A stretch of 50,132 nucleotides of DNA from Clostridia bacterium (GCA_025210555.1 JAOARL010000003.1:1-50132); one strand, 5' to 3'; shown: positions 37,129 through 45,785, counted from the first letter of the stretch. Made by a program: numbers and translations. The notes: a model not told the origin generated them from the sequence alone.

Positions 37129-37951
37129 CGCTAGTTTCACCCTCTTCCTCTGTTGCTTTATTAAATTCATCTAAAGAAATAACTTCTTTTTCTGGTGCTG
37201 TTACATACATAGATAATGCATCTTTACCTATTAGGTTTTCGATAGATACATTTTGACCTTTATTAAATACTGATGATAGAAGTTCTGCTATCTCAACACT
37301 GTGTAAATGTTTAATACTAACGCCGTGTGCAGTTTCTAATCCTTCAGCTATCATTCTTTTTCTTATTTCTAATTCTTTTAATGCTTTTGCATCATCATAT
37401 ATTCCATCTACCCCAAATACACAATAACTTTTTCTAACATATAATCCTGCATTGTTTTCAATTTCAGATAGTTTATCTCTAAGCATACTTGCATAATCCC
37501 TAAGTTCATGTGTTACACCAGCACTGTCATCTTCTATAAGTGCTTCAACATTTTCAACTGACTTTTTAGTACTTACTTTTACAGTTGTAGTAAAAAACTG
37601 AATTGGAAAATTTAATCCTATTGCAAATTGTATAAGCGCATTTTCAAAATGAACTTGATCCGCATCTGTTAAAAGCTCAAAGTCTGTTGTTGAAATACTA
37701 ACTACCGACCTTTTTGCATTTCTTTTAAAAAGATTTATTACACCAAGCCCGTAATGATCTTCTATACTCTTAATTTCAAACTTATCTATAATTTTACTTC
37801 TTTTATCTTTTTTAATACTTGCTTTTGCTTTCGTTGTCTGTTGCTGTGGTATAACAAGATCTGGATTCAATCCACCCTTTTTATCAAAGTGTGAATATAA
37901 TGCTATCCCTATTGCACCAAGAACTGACATTATTAGAAAAAACGCTGTCAT
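37112..37951 (-). CDS. TraC-like small T4SS protein between PrgI and VirB4
   Basis: The 279-residue protein has one N-terminal membrane helix (TAFFLIMSVLGAIGIALYS) and a soluble domain with SVVSISTTDFELLTDADQV and ALIQFAIGLNFPIQFFTT. That pattern recalls the small TraC-like proteins found next to PrgI and VirB4 in Gram-positive systems, in which a strand-rich block resembles the VirB4 N domain. It probably pairs with VirB4 at the membrane. GAGG lies before the ATG; the gene starts two bases after prgI and overlaps virB4 by 17 bases. The C-terminal tail is acidic (EEEGETSDGEES). Confidence 0.6.
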   Translation of the reverse strand: MTAFFLIMSVLGAIGIALYSHFDKKGGLNPDLVIPQQQTTKAKASIKKDKRSKIIDKFEIKSIEDHYGLGVINLFKRNAKRSVVSISTTDFELLTDADQVHFENALIQFAIGLNFPIQFFTTTVKVSTKKSVENVEALIEDDSAGVTHELRDYASMLRDKLSEIENNAGLYVRKSYCVFGVDGIYDDAKALKELEIRKRMIAEGLETAHGVSIKHLHSVEIAELLSSVFNKGQNVSIENLIGKDALSMYVTAPEKEVISLDEFNKATEEEGETSDGEES

Positions 37952-37953
37952 TT

Positions 37954-38289
37954 CTATCTACCTCTCTCATATCTAAATTTTCTTTTTCTCACTCTATATT
38001 TTAACATTTTAAAGGTATATTTGTCAGCATTTAAACCACCCATTTTTATAAAAGACATATATATTCCAATACAAGCAGCCCCCATCATAAGCAAAATCTT
38101 ACCAAATATAGCTCCTGTATCTATTTGCATTTCACCATACTCATTATATAAATAACCTCTATCTATAAAAAACTGCTGTACAAGAACAACTAATGGTAAT
38201 GCACACCATGCAAGTTGTCTAATAGATAATAAACCACCAAATATTTTATCTTCCGTTTGTAATTCAAACGGTATTTGGAACATTCTCAT
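37954..38289 (-). CDS. prgI: PrgI-family T4SS membrane protein
   Basis: PrgI-family proteins are small two-helix membrane proteins (VirB3-like) of Gram-positive conjugation systems. The 111 residues start MRMFQIPFELQTEDKIFGGL, followed by LSIRQLAW, the signature of the family, and have membrane segments at about residues 28-45 and 65-85. A basic tail (RVRKRKFRYERGR) should lie in the cytoplasm. GGGGGAG lies four bases before the first ATG. Placement directly ahead of the TraC-like gene and virB4 is the usual order. Confidence 0.85.
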   Translation of the reverse strand: MRMFQIPFELQTEDKIFGGLLSIRQLAWCALPLVVLVQQFFIDRGYLYNEYGEMQIDTGAIFGKILLMMGAACIGIYMSFIKMGGLNADKYTFKMLKYRVRKRKFRYERGR

Positions 38290-38307
38290 AACACTCCCCC
38301 TTTATAC

Positions 38308-38335
38308 AAAAAAGGGTCGGGCCAATGCCCAACCC
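38308..38335 (-). terminator. terminator between the VirB2-like gene and prgI
   Basis: On the minus strand GGGTTGGGC and GCCCGACCC form a nine-pair stem (one G-T pair) with a four-base loop, followed by TTTTTT. It lies in the 57-base gap after the VirB2-like stop (38347) and before prgI, so it should let only part of the transcripts continue. Confidence 0.9.
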
Positions 38336-38346
38336 TAATAATTAAA

Positions 38347-39042
38347 TTACATATTTAATTCTCTAACAACTTCAACTGTGTTGAATGATGTCTCGTCTTC
38401 AGTATTAGTCTTAAGTGACCATACGAAAGATGCAATAAGTGATGCAGCTCCAATAATTAAAGCTCCCACTGCTAAGAATAAAATTGAAGTCATTGACTTA
38501 GTTCTTTCTTCTGCATTGTTTTTATGTCTAATTACATCGAATCCTACCATAACTACTGCAAAGAATATAAGAACTGAACCAAAGTTACTAATAAGTGGTG
38601 AAATAACACCATACATATCATTAATAATTTCTTCTGAATCTGTATTTCTTGTTAAATCTCCAAGAATACCGTCAGCCTTTTTGTCATCATCGTCATCATC
38701 AACTGCTGGTCCAGATGTTTGTGTCCATTCATTATCTCCTACATCATAATTAAATTCATAACTATAACCGTCAAACTTAAAAGTTACTTCGTCACTATCA
38801 CTAGTAGGTTTTAACACTTTATTTCTTTCTGAGTCGCTCAAACTACTTAAATCACTATCAAATTTTATTTTACTTGAACTCATTCCTGCTTCAAATTCAT
38901 CGCTACTATCTTTCAAGTCGAAAATTGCTTTCATAAGTCCTATATCACTGTATGTCTTGTCAAGTTTAGCTGCATAAGTTGATACAGTAGCACCTATTAA
39001 TACAAGTAACGTCAAACTTAGTATTTTAAAATATTTTTTCAT
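38347..39042 (-). CDS. VirB2/TrbC-like secreted membrane protein (pilin candidate)
   Basis: The 231-residue product has a signal peptide (ILSLTLLVLIGATVSTYAA), an external region of about 130 residues with an Asp-rich patch (AVDDDDDDKKADG), and a C-terminal helix pair (about 155-212) with FGSVLIFFAVVMVGFDVI and AEERTKSMTSILFLAVGALI. This hairpin of two helices joined by a short basic/acidic turn is the VirB2/TrbC layout; the N-terminal soluble part is longer than in standard VirB2. AGGAGG lies upstream and a perfect consensus promoter drives it. The same helix pair recurs in the two VirB6-like giants. It probably forms a subunit of the channel or filament. Confidence 0.7.
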   Translation of the reverse strand: MKKYFKILSLTLLVLIGATVSTYAAKLDKTYSDIGLMKAIFDLKDSSDEFEAGMSSSKIKFDSDLSSLSDSERNKVLKPTSDSDEVTFKFDGYSYEFNYDVGDNEWTQTSGPAVDDDDDDKKADGILGDLTRNTDSEEIINDMYGVISPLISNFGSVLIFFAVVMVGFDVIRHKNNAEERTKSMTSILFLAVGALIIGAASLIASFVWSLKTNTEDETSFNTVEVVRELNM

Positions 39043-39091
39043 TGTTTTTTTCCTCCTGTTTTTTGAAAATTTAATTTTTTATTTCTTTATA

Positions 39092-39120
39092 ATTATAAAA
39101 TGTAATCCTTCTTATGTCAA
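39092..39120 (-). promoter_or_regulatory. consensus sigma-A-type promoter of the T4SS operon
   Basis: TTGACA (39115-39120) and TATAAT (39092-39097) match the consensus exactly on the minus strand with the optimal 17-base spacing. It starts just seven bases past the stop of the preceding gene and is the strongest promoter seen in the block. Confidence 0.9.
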
Positions 39121-39126
39121 TACTTG

Positions 39127-40923
39127 TCAGTCTTTTTCGTAATAAAATTTAATTACTCTATCCCTGTCTATTTTAATTTTTTGAAAATTACTACTTTTTT
39201 TCAGTTCATACCCATCTATTTCAGGTGCATATACTCTTATATATTTATTTTCTTTGTCATAATCTTTTATTTTATGATATATAACTTCTCCTGAATAATA
39301 GTTATAACACTTTATTGTTATCTCTATATCCGACGCATCTCTTTCATAATCAAATTCCACCAAATCATCATCAATATATTTGTATTTTTTATAACTGCTT
39401 CCTTTTACTTTAAAACCATTGATTTCAGGCGCATAGACCTTTGCTGTAGATTTTTCTTCTATTACAACTTTTTTTTCTTCAATCAAATCACCATCATAGT
39501 AACAATTAATTTTAATTGTTACACCCTTTTCATAATAAAACTTAACTGTTTTTTCTCTATCTACATATTTATAATTATTATTCCCCTCTAAAATATATCC
39601 ATCTATTTCAGGCGCATATATTCTCATACCTTCTTTTATTTTAATCTTTTCTTCATCTATAATTTTTCCATTATAATAAGCTTTAACTTTAACCTCTATA
39701 TCATATTCTTTTTCTTTTTTATATTCAAATTTTACTACTTTAGTTTTTGATCCGCCAACCCTGTAATATTTTTCATCTTTCAATTCATATTCACTAATAG
39801 CTGGAGCATATATATTTCTATATTTTCTATCCTCATAAACTTCTCTTACTTGCTTTATTAGTTTATCTTCTTGGTCATAACATCTTATCAAGACAACCAT
39901 CGTTTCTTTTTTTTCATATTCGAATTCTATAATTTGTCCATTGTATACTTCGATTTGTTTGCTCGTAAGGTCTATCATTTCGTAATCATCATTTTTAATT
40001 TCGAGTGGATATATTCTTTTTAGTCCTCCATCGTCAAAACTAATTATTTCTTCATCAATTATATTTTTATCCTCATCCACAGCTCTAACCGTAACATTAA
40101 CTTTTCCATTGTCACCTTTTGATGTTATTGACTTTTTCTTATATTTATATTCTATAATACTATATCCGTTTTTAATAACATATATTTCATCATCTTCAAA
40201 ATCATAACCAATAACTTTTTCTGCTATAATGAAAAACTTCTCTAAGTTCGAATATCTATTACTTTCTTTTATTACATATCCAGTTGTAGAGTCTATATAT
40301 CTAACCAAAACTTTCTTTGCTGCATTTTTAGTGTAATTAAAAACCACTGCTATTCCATTTATATCCTCTATATATTTTCTAGATTTTTCTTTTATTTCAT
40401 ATCCTCCAAAATATCTAGCTGATATCCATTCATTTTTATTTTTATAATATCTTACTTCTTCATTAAATTTAATACCATCTACATACGAATCTATTCTCAC
40501 TCTATTTAAATTTGTTTTCTTCAAACTATATGTTTTAACAATTTTATCTTTTATTATACTATTTTTTTTATATTCTATTTGTACAGATATATAATCTGCA
40601 TCCACACTTTCAACTTTGTAGTTAACATACTTATTTTGTCCATAATTTTCAATTTTATTAACTTTCAATATTTTTTCAGCTTCGTTATAGTATTTATCTT
40701 TATTTCTTTTATCATTGAAATAATAAATTTTAATGTCATATTTGTAATCATTTTTTTCTTTCCACTCCAAATTTAAAGTTTCATTATTATAAATAATTTC
40801 ATCTACACTTTCGTCTCCTCTTAATACATCAATTTCAAATGCTAAAGCGTTAACTTTTAAAATTAATATTGAAGCTAGCACAATCGCTAGCTTCAATATT
40901 ATATTTTTTTTATTCTTCTTCAT
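39127..40923 (-). CDS. secreted protein with six MucBP-like repeats
   Basis: The roughly 598-residue protein starts with a signal peptide (KLAIVLASILILKVNALAFE). From about residue 200 to the end it consists of six repeats of about 60 residues, each ending in a Y-K or Y-E-K strand, and four carry a YAPEIDGY-like motif (YAPAISEY, YAPEIDGY, YAPEINGF, YAPEIDGY). They resemble MucBP domains of surface adhesins. There is no LPXTG, SLH or membrane anchor, so it is released or held by partners. The ATG at 40923 lies inside the end of the previous gene. A perfect 15-base inverted repeat falls in the signal-peptide codons. Confidence 0.7.
   Translation of the reverse strand: MKKNKKNIILKLAIVLASILILKVNALAFEIDVLRGDESVDEIIYNNETLNLEWKEKNDYKYDIKIYYFNDKRNKDKYYNEAEKILKVNKIENYGQNKYVNYKVESVDADYISVQIEYKKNSIIKDKIVKTYSLKKTNLNRVRIDSYVDGIKFNEEVRYYKNKNEWISARYFGGYEIKEKSRKYIEDINGIAVVFNYTKNAAKKVLVRYIDSTTGYVIKESNRYSNLEKFFIIAEKVIGYDFEDDEIYVIKNGYSIIEYKYKKKSITSKGDNGKVNVTVRAVDEDKNIIDEEIISFDDGGLKRIYPLEIKNDDYEMIDLTSKQIEVYNGQIIEFEYEKKETMVVLIRCYDQEDKLIKQVREVYEDRKYRNIYAPAISEYELKDEKYYRVGGSKTKVVKFEYKKEKEYDIEVKVKAYYNGKIIDEEKIKIKEGMRIYAPEIDGYILEGNNNYKYVDREKTVKFYYEKGVTIKINCYYDGDLIEEKKVVIEEKSTAKVYAPEINGFKVKGSSYKKYKYIDDDLVEFDYERDASDIEITIKCYNYYSGEVIYHKIKDYDKENKYIRVYAPEIDGYELKKSSNFQKIKIDRDRVIKFYYEKD
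40865..40900 (-). repeat. 15-base perfect inverted repeat inside signal-peptide codons
   Basis: AATATTGAAGCTAGC (40865-40879) and its exact complement (40886-40900) enclose a six-base loop, about 20 bases after the ATG of the 39127-40923 gene and ten bases beyond the stop of the gene before it. On the minus strand it is preceded by eight A and followed by AATTTTAAAA; on the plus strand it is followed by eight T and would look like a terminator. It may limit expression of the second gene of the pair. Confidence 0.75.
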
Positions 40924-42928
40924 ATACAAACTTCACTTCTTTCACGCCTGTACCCTCAATATACTTAAACTTAACCTTAGGTGTGTAATTTTTAACATCA
41001 TTAGGCGCATATAATCTTTGCCCTTCTTCCAAATAACTTGACTCTTCTTTTCTTATAAAAATTTCTTTTCCGTTTTCTATTTTATATAATTTCATGATTG
41101 CTATATTATCAACACTTGTTTTTTTACTGTTTTTTTCATATTTATATACTATAGTTTGATTTTTATTTCCATATAAAATTTCATAATTTTTTATAGGATC
41201 ATATCCCTCTATTTCTTCTGCATATAATCTCTTTCTCGGTCCTCTGTAAGTTTTTTCAACTTGCCCATCACCTATAACTGCTCCATCTAAACTTCTGAAT
41301 TTTATAGTTATTTTATATCCATTTTTACTTCCTGAAGACTTGCTACCAGGTGTATAATAAGCTTTTATAGTTTCATCTTTTAATGGTGTTAAAATTTTAT
41401 AACTATCATCTTTTGTATATCCATCAATTTCTTTATCAATATACACTCTAGTTCTTATGCCTTTTTTATAATTTTTAACTTCATCAGAAATATTTTCTAT
41501 TGGCTTTCTAGTTTTTGAATTATAATGAACTATTCTAACTTCAGCAGTTTCTATATCTTTAACTTTATCTGACCCCTTTTTTACATAAAAAACTCTAATG
41601 CTTTTATCTTTGTAACTAGTCATCAATGTTCCGTAAGCCTTATAATACTCATAATCATCTATTTCTTCATAAAACCCGCTTATTCTCGAATTTTTCTTAT
41701 AATCATATTTTTTTGTTTCTGTTTTAGCCAACTTTTTAAATGTTTCATACTCATAGTAATTTATCGTTACTGTTATTTGTTTATTTGCTTCATCTTTATA
41801 TTGTAATGTTGCTTTAGGGCTACTCTTTTTAACTGTTCTTGGTGTTGATGAAGGCTCCCAACCTCTTACGTATGGTGGGTAAACTTTAACATCATTATCC
41901 TTTGTATAATATGTTAATTCTTTAGTTTCTTTTTCGCTTCCTCTTTGAAGAGTTAACTTCACATCTACCATATATTTGCTATCTGCTTTTTCTAATTCAA
42001 ATACTCTACCTCTGAATTTTCCATATCTTGTTTCTCCGTCATCCCTAATTTTAGGTTGAACAAATATACCTACATAATCTCCATTACCAACGTTTAATTC
42101 TAATCCGTTATATTCTTCATCTTTAATTCTGTCAGAAATATCAACTATACTTCCTGTTGTTTCAGGAAAACCATCAAACTTTCCGTCTTCTAATCTTTCA
42201 AAATCAGATTCACTATCAAATGCTACAGCATAAATTCTATACTCAACATCTCCATTTTCTTTTTCCCAAGTTAAGTTAACCGTTTCACCTCTATAAAGAG
42301 TTTTAGTTTGTTTTGAATTTTCTCTCTTAACTGTAAGTGCTCTTAATCTATAATATCCATCAGGATTTGAACTGTTTTTTGCACTAGTGTTAGTTTTGTT
42401 TGTTGATGAACTTGTTGTTGTACTTGTTTTTGTACTACTAGTTGAACTTGATTTCTTAACGTCTCTATTTGGTTCATGTTTTACAATTCTATAATCAATC
42501 TTATTAGTATTACCTAAAGGAGTTATAGCAATTAACATATAATCAAAATCTTTTTCTGTGACTTTTACTTTTGCATAGTCAGACTTTGATTTTCCATCAA
42601 TAATTACATCCTCAACCCCTTCAACCTTTGATGAATGATTCATTGAGTTAATTGTAAGTTTTTTACTATCGTACAACTTCTTTATATCATCACCCTCAAA
42701 AAAGTTATAATAAACTCTTAATTTTTTTGTACTACTTTCCCAGTTTGTGCTATATGTAGACAACCTTATTTCCTGCCCTCTTCCTACACTAGTCAAACCT
42801 GAAGTTTTCGTAACATCTCCAGTTGTTTTTGTAACTTTAACATAATCATACGTGCTAGCTGCCATACTTGTAATTGCCATTGTCATCATAACCATGAAGA
42901 CCATTAATTTTTTTATTATTTTTTTCAT
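40910..42928 (-). CDS. secreted protein with MucBP-like repeats, first of a pair
   Basis: The 672-residue product has a signal peptide (LMVFMVMMTMAITSMAAS), a Ser/Thr-rich linker (about residues 155-185), and, from about 320 on, five MucBP-like repeats recognisable by VYPPYVRGW, VYIDKEIDGY, LYAEEIEGY and LYAPNDVKNY followed by a terminal aromatic strand. It is a diverged paralogue of the 39127-40923 product. No wall anchor is visible. GGGAGG lies seven bases before the ATG, and a promoter sits at 42981-43009. As the first gene of the block it could be an adhesive or tip component; that is inference from repeats and context. Confidence 0.7.
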   Translation of the reverse strand: MKKIIKKLMVFMVMMTMAITSMAASTYDYVKVTKTTGDVTKTSGLTSVGRGQEIRLSTYSTNWESSTKKLRVYYNFFEGDDIKKLYDSKKLTINSMNHSSKVEGVEDVIIDGKSKSDYAKVKVTEKDFDYMLIAITPLGNTNKIDYRIVKHEPNRDVKKSSSTSSTKTSTTTSSSTNKTNTSAKNSSNPDGYYRLRALTVKRENSKQTKTLYRGETVNLTWEKENGDVEYRIYAVAFDSESDFERLEDGKFDGFPETTGSIVDISDRIKDEEYNGLELNVGNGDYVGIFVQPKIRDDGETRYGKFRGRVFELEKADSKYMVDVKLTLQRGSEKETKELTYYTKDNDVKVYPPYVRGWEPSSTPRTVKKSSPKATLQYKDEANKQITVTINYYEYETFKKLAKTETKKYDYKKNSRISGFYEEIDDYEYYKAYGTLMTSYKDKSIRVFYVKKGSDKVKDIETAEVRIVHYNSKTRKPIENISDEVKNYKKGIRTRVYIDKEIDGYTKDDSYKILTPLKDETIKAYYTPGSKSSGSKNGYKITIKFRSLDGAVIGDGQVEKTYRGPRKRLYAEEIEGYDPIKNYEILYGNKNQTIVYKYEKNSKKTSVDNIAIMKLYKIENGKEIFIRKEESSYLEEGQRLYAPNDVKNYTPKVKFKYIEGTGVKEVKFVYEEE

Positions 42929-42980
42929 TTAAATTCCTCCCTTTGAATTTTCTGATAATTTGTTTTTCTCACATGTATAT

Positions 42981-43009
42981 ATAATAACATCAAAGCACTT
43001 GATTTTCAA
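42981..43009 (-). promoter_or_regulatory. promoter of the MucBP-like gene pair
   Basis: TTGAAA (43004-43009) and TATTAT (42981-42986) lie 17 bases apart on the minus strand, with TGT just before the -10 (extended). It occupies the 140-base divergent gap to rsmG. Confidence 0.7.
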
Positions 43010-43068
43010 GGAAAATTATCATATTATTAGTGAAAACTAATGAAAAACGCATGAAATGAGGAAATATT

Positions 43069-43779
43069 TTGACAATTTATCTAAGCGAGTTGGCTCTAGA
43101 GCTAGGGATAACGCTATCAGAAAAACAATTATTACAATTTAGTAAATATAAGAACTTATTACTTGAATGGAACTCTAAAATGAATCTAACAGCAATTACT
43201 GACGAAAAAGAAATTGTTGTTAAACATTTTATAGATTGCTTAGCGTTAGCTAAATATTCTAATCTAAAACCTGATTCAACAGTTATTGACGTTGGAACTG
43301 GAGCAGGTTTCCCAGGAATTCCAATCAAAATTCTTTATCCAGAGCTGAAAATAACATTATTAGATTCTTTAAATAAAAGAATTAACTTTTTACAAGTTGT
43401 TGTGGATGAATTAGAATTAGAAAACGTTGAACTTATCCACGGTAGGGCGGAAGATTTTGGACAAGATGTGGATTATAGAGAAAAATTTGAATATTGTTTA
43501 TCAAGAGCTGTTGCTTCATTGAACATTTTAACCGAATATTCACTGCCTTTTATAGAAAAAAACGGATATTTTGTTCCGATGAAATCTGAAAAAACAGAAG
43601 AAGAAATAAAAAATGCTGAAAATGCTTTAAAGGTGCTAGGCGGAGAAATAAAAGGTATAAACAAATTTAATATTCCAGGTTCTAGCGATAAAAGAACTAC
43701 TATATTAATAAAAAAAGTAGGGGATACACCTTCAAAATATCCTAGAAAAGCCGGAAAACCTACAAAATCACCATTATAG
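43069..43779 (+). CDS. rsmG: 16S rRNA 7-methylguanosine methyltransferase RsmG
   Basis: RsmG (GidB) methylates N7 of G527 in 16S rRNA using S-adenosylmethionine. The 236 residues include the cofactor loop VIDVGTGAGFPGIPIKILYP (about residues 69-88), LLDSLNKRINFL, the RAED element (GRAEDFG) and SRAVASL, all typical of the family. The start is TTG with GAGG seven bases upstream; no better ATG is near. The gene is commonly found beside parA and parB close to the origin, as here, though argS is inserted between them. No terminator is obvious before the argS promoter. Confidence 0.96.
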   Translation: MTIYLSELALELGITLSEKQLLQFSKYKNLLLEWNSKMNLTAITDEKEIVVKHFIDCLALAKYSNLKPDSTVIDVGTGAGFPGIPIKILYPELKITLLDSLNKRINFLQVVVDELELENVELIHGRAEDFGQDVDYREKFEYCLSRAVASLNILTEYSLPFIEKNGYFVPMKSEKTEEEIKNAENALKVLGGEIKGINKFNIPGSSDKRTTILIKKVGDTPSKYPRKAGKPTKSPL

Positions 43780-43782
43780 TAG

Positions 43783-43812
43783 TTGACTTTACTATTTAAT
43801 ATATGTTATTAT
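43783..43812 (+). promoter_or_regulatory. promoter of the argS T-box transcript
   Basis: TTGACT (43783-43788) and TATTAT (43807-43812) are spaced by 18 bases, with TGT before the -10 forming an extended element. The promoter lies directly after the rsmG stop. Confidence 0.7.
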
Positions 43813-43819
43813 TTTACAA

Positions 43820-44050
43820 ATTTAATATTTAAGTATCTATGATAAGGAGAGTAATTAATCTCTTGTTTTAAGCGAGTTAGGGACTGGTGAAAGCCTAATA
43901 AACAAATTTTAATGAACCGCACCTTTGAGATTTTAATTGAACTTAGTAGATTAAATGGTTCCCGCCATTATGGGAAAGTGAGCAAAACGCTAATTAGAGT
44001 GGTACCGCGGATTTATTCGTCTCTTGTATATTTATACAAGGGACTTTTTT
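43820..44050 (+). promoter_or_regulatory. T-box leader (tRNA-Arg sensing) of argS
   Basis: The leader contains stem I elements (GGTGAAAG near 43886), a specifier loop GAAC-CGC-ACC with the arginine codon CGC at 43918-43920, and the T-box GTGGTACCGCGG ending at 44010. A terminator hairpin (GTCTCTTGTATA with TATACAAGGGAC, 44019-44044) and six T follow. Uncharged tRNA-Arg should favour the antiterminator and switch argS on. It accounts for the gene-free stretch from 43780 to 44080. Confidence 0.95.
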
Positions 44051-44080
44051 ATTTAAAAAAATTAAAATAGGAGTGATAAA

Positions 44081-45781
44081 ATGAATTTTAAAAATGAACT
44101 AATAGAATTACTTTCATCTAATATAGAAGAATTAGATAAAGCAACTATTGAAAAACTAATAGAAACACCAAAAGATCCAAAGATGGGGAATTTTGCTTTT
44201 CCTTGTTTTAGCTTAGCTAAAGCATTTAAAAAAGCACCTAACATGATTGCTGAAGAATTAAAAACAAAATTATCAAGTGAATTATTTGAAAAAATTGAAA
44301 ACGTAGGCCCTTATTTGAACTTTACAATAAACAAAGAAACTTACTTAAAACAAGTTCTTAATGAAGTGTTTACAAAAAAAGATAAATTTGGATACTCTAA
44401 TATAGGAAAAGAGAAAAATGTTATAGTTGAGTTCTCTTCTCCAAATATCGCAAAACCTTTCCATATAGGGCATTTAAGAACTACTATGATAGGTAATGCA
44501 ATTAATAACATTTATAAAGCTTTAGGATATAACACTACATCTGTAAACCACTTAGGGGATTATGGTAAGCAATTTGGTCTTTTAATTACAGCTTATAAAG
44601 CATGGGGAGATAGAGAAACAATTGAAAAAGATCCTATAAATGAATTACTCAAACTTTATGTGCATGTTAATCAAGAAATAGAAAACGATCCTTCTATTGA
44701 TGATACAGCAAGAGCTTGGTTCAAAAAACTTGAAGATGGAGACAAAGAAGCACATGAAATTTGGGAATGGATTAGAGAAGTTAGTTTAGCTGAATTTAAG
44801 CGTGTATATGATATGTTAGGTGTTGACTTTGATTCTTATGCTGGAGAAAGTTTCTATTCAGATAAGATGCCTGCTGTACTAAAAGAACTTAGAGAAAAAA
44901 AGATTGTTAAAGAAGATAACGGAGCTGAAATTGTAGATTTTGAAAGTTTTGGAGAAAACCTTCCTACAGCACTTATAACAAAGAGTGATGGTTCGTCTTT
45001 ATATATAACTCGTGATATGGCTGCTGCTATATATAGAAAAAACACATATAAGTTTGAGAAAAATATTTATGTTGTAGGATCAGAACAATCACTACACTTT
45101 AAGCAATGGATTAAAACTTTGGATTTAATGGGTAAAGAGTGGGCTAATGATTGTGTTCATGTTGGGTATGGCTTAATACATTTAGCTGAAGGTAAGATGT
45201 CTACAAGAAAAGGTACTATTGTAAAACTTGAGGATGTTTTAAATAAGTCAATAGAAAAAACATTAGAAATAATAAATGATAAAAATCCTAACCTACCTAA
45301 TAAAGAATTAGTTGCTAAACAAGTTGGTGTTGGAGCAATAGTGTTCCAAGACTTATTTAATAATAGAATTAAGGATTACACATTTGATTGGGATAAAACT
45401 TTATCATTTGAAGGCGAGAGTGGTCCTTATGTTCAATATACCCACGCAAGAGCTTGTAGTATATTAAGAAAATTTAATGATATGGACTTATTAGATATTA
45501 ATTATTCTTTAATAAAAGATGATGAAGTTATTAATATAATAAACATATTATCTAAATACGAAACTACGATAATTCAAGCAGGAGAAAAATTAGAACCTTA
45601 TATAATAACTAGATTCTCTGCTGAACTTGCAAAAGCTTTTAATAAATTCTATCATGATTATTCTATATCAGATTCTGATGAAGAAACTAAAAGAGCAAGA
45701 TTATCTATAGTATATGCTGTTAAGACTGTATTAAAGTCTTCATTAGCATTAATTGGTGTAGAAGCACCTGAAGAAATGTAA
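44081..45781 (+). CDS. argS: arginyl-tRNA synthetase
   Basis: This class I synthetase charges tRNA-Arg. The 566 residues include the HIGH motif in FHIGHLRTTMIGNA (His128-His131), the KMSKS-like loop GKMSTRKGTIVKLEDV, the N-terminal Add-1 domain (FAFPCFSLAKAF) and the C-terminal DALR anticodon domain (QYTHARACSILRK onward). The length is normal. The ATG follows a GGAG ribosome binding site. It is regulated by the T-box at 43820-44050 and ends four bases before the first parS site, which forms its terminator. Confidence 0.97.
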   Translation: MNFKNELIELLSSNIEELDKATIEKLIETPKDPKMGNFAFPCFSLAKAFKKAPNMIAEELKTKLSSELFEKIENVGPYLNFTINKETYLKQVLNEVFTKKDKFGYSNIGKEKNVIVEFSSPNIAKPFHIGHLRTTMIGNAINNIYKALGYNTTSVNHLGDYGKQFGLLITAYKAWGDRETIEKDPINELLKLYVHVNQEIENDPSIDDTARAWFKKLEDGDKEAHEIWEWIREVSLAEFKRVYDMLGVDFDSYAGESFYSDKMPAVLKELREKKIVKEDNGAEIVDFESFGENLPTALITKSDGSSLYITRDMAAAIYRKNTYKFEKNIYVVGSEQSLHFKQWIKTLDLMGKEWANDCVHVGYGLIHLAEGKMSTRKGTIVKLEDVLNKSIEKTLEIINDKNPNLPNKELVAKQVGVGAIVFQDLFNNRIKDYTFDWDKTLSFEGESGPYVQYTHARACSILRKFNDMDLLDINYSLIKDDEVINIINILSKYETTIIQAGEKLEPYIITRFSAELAKAFNKFYHDYSISDSDEETKRARLSIVYAVKTVLKSSLALIGVEAPEEM

Positions 45782-45785
45782 TTAA

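Noticed and set aside
13424-39042. Integrative conjugative element
   Set aside because: No relaxase, integrase, excisionase, oriT or attachment-site repeats were found in the window, and housekeeping genes flank the block directly.
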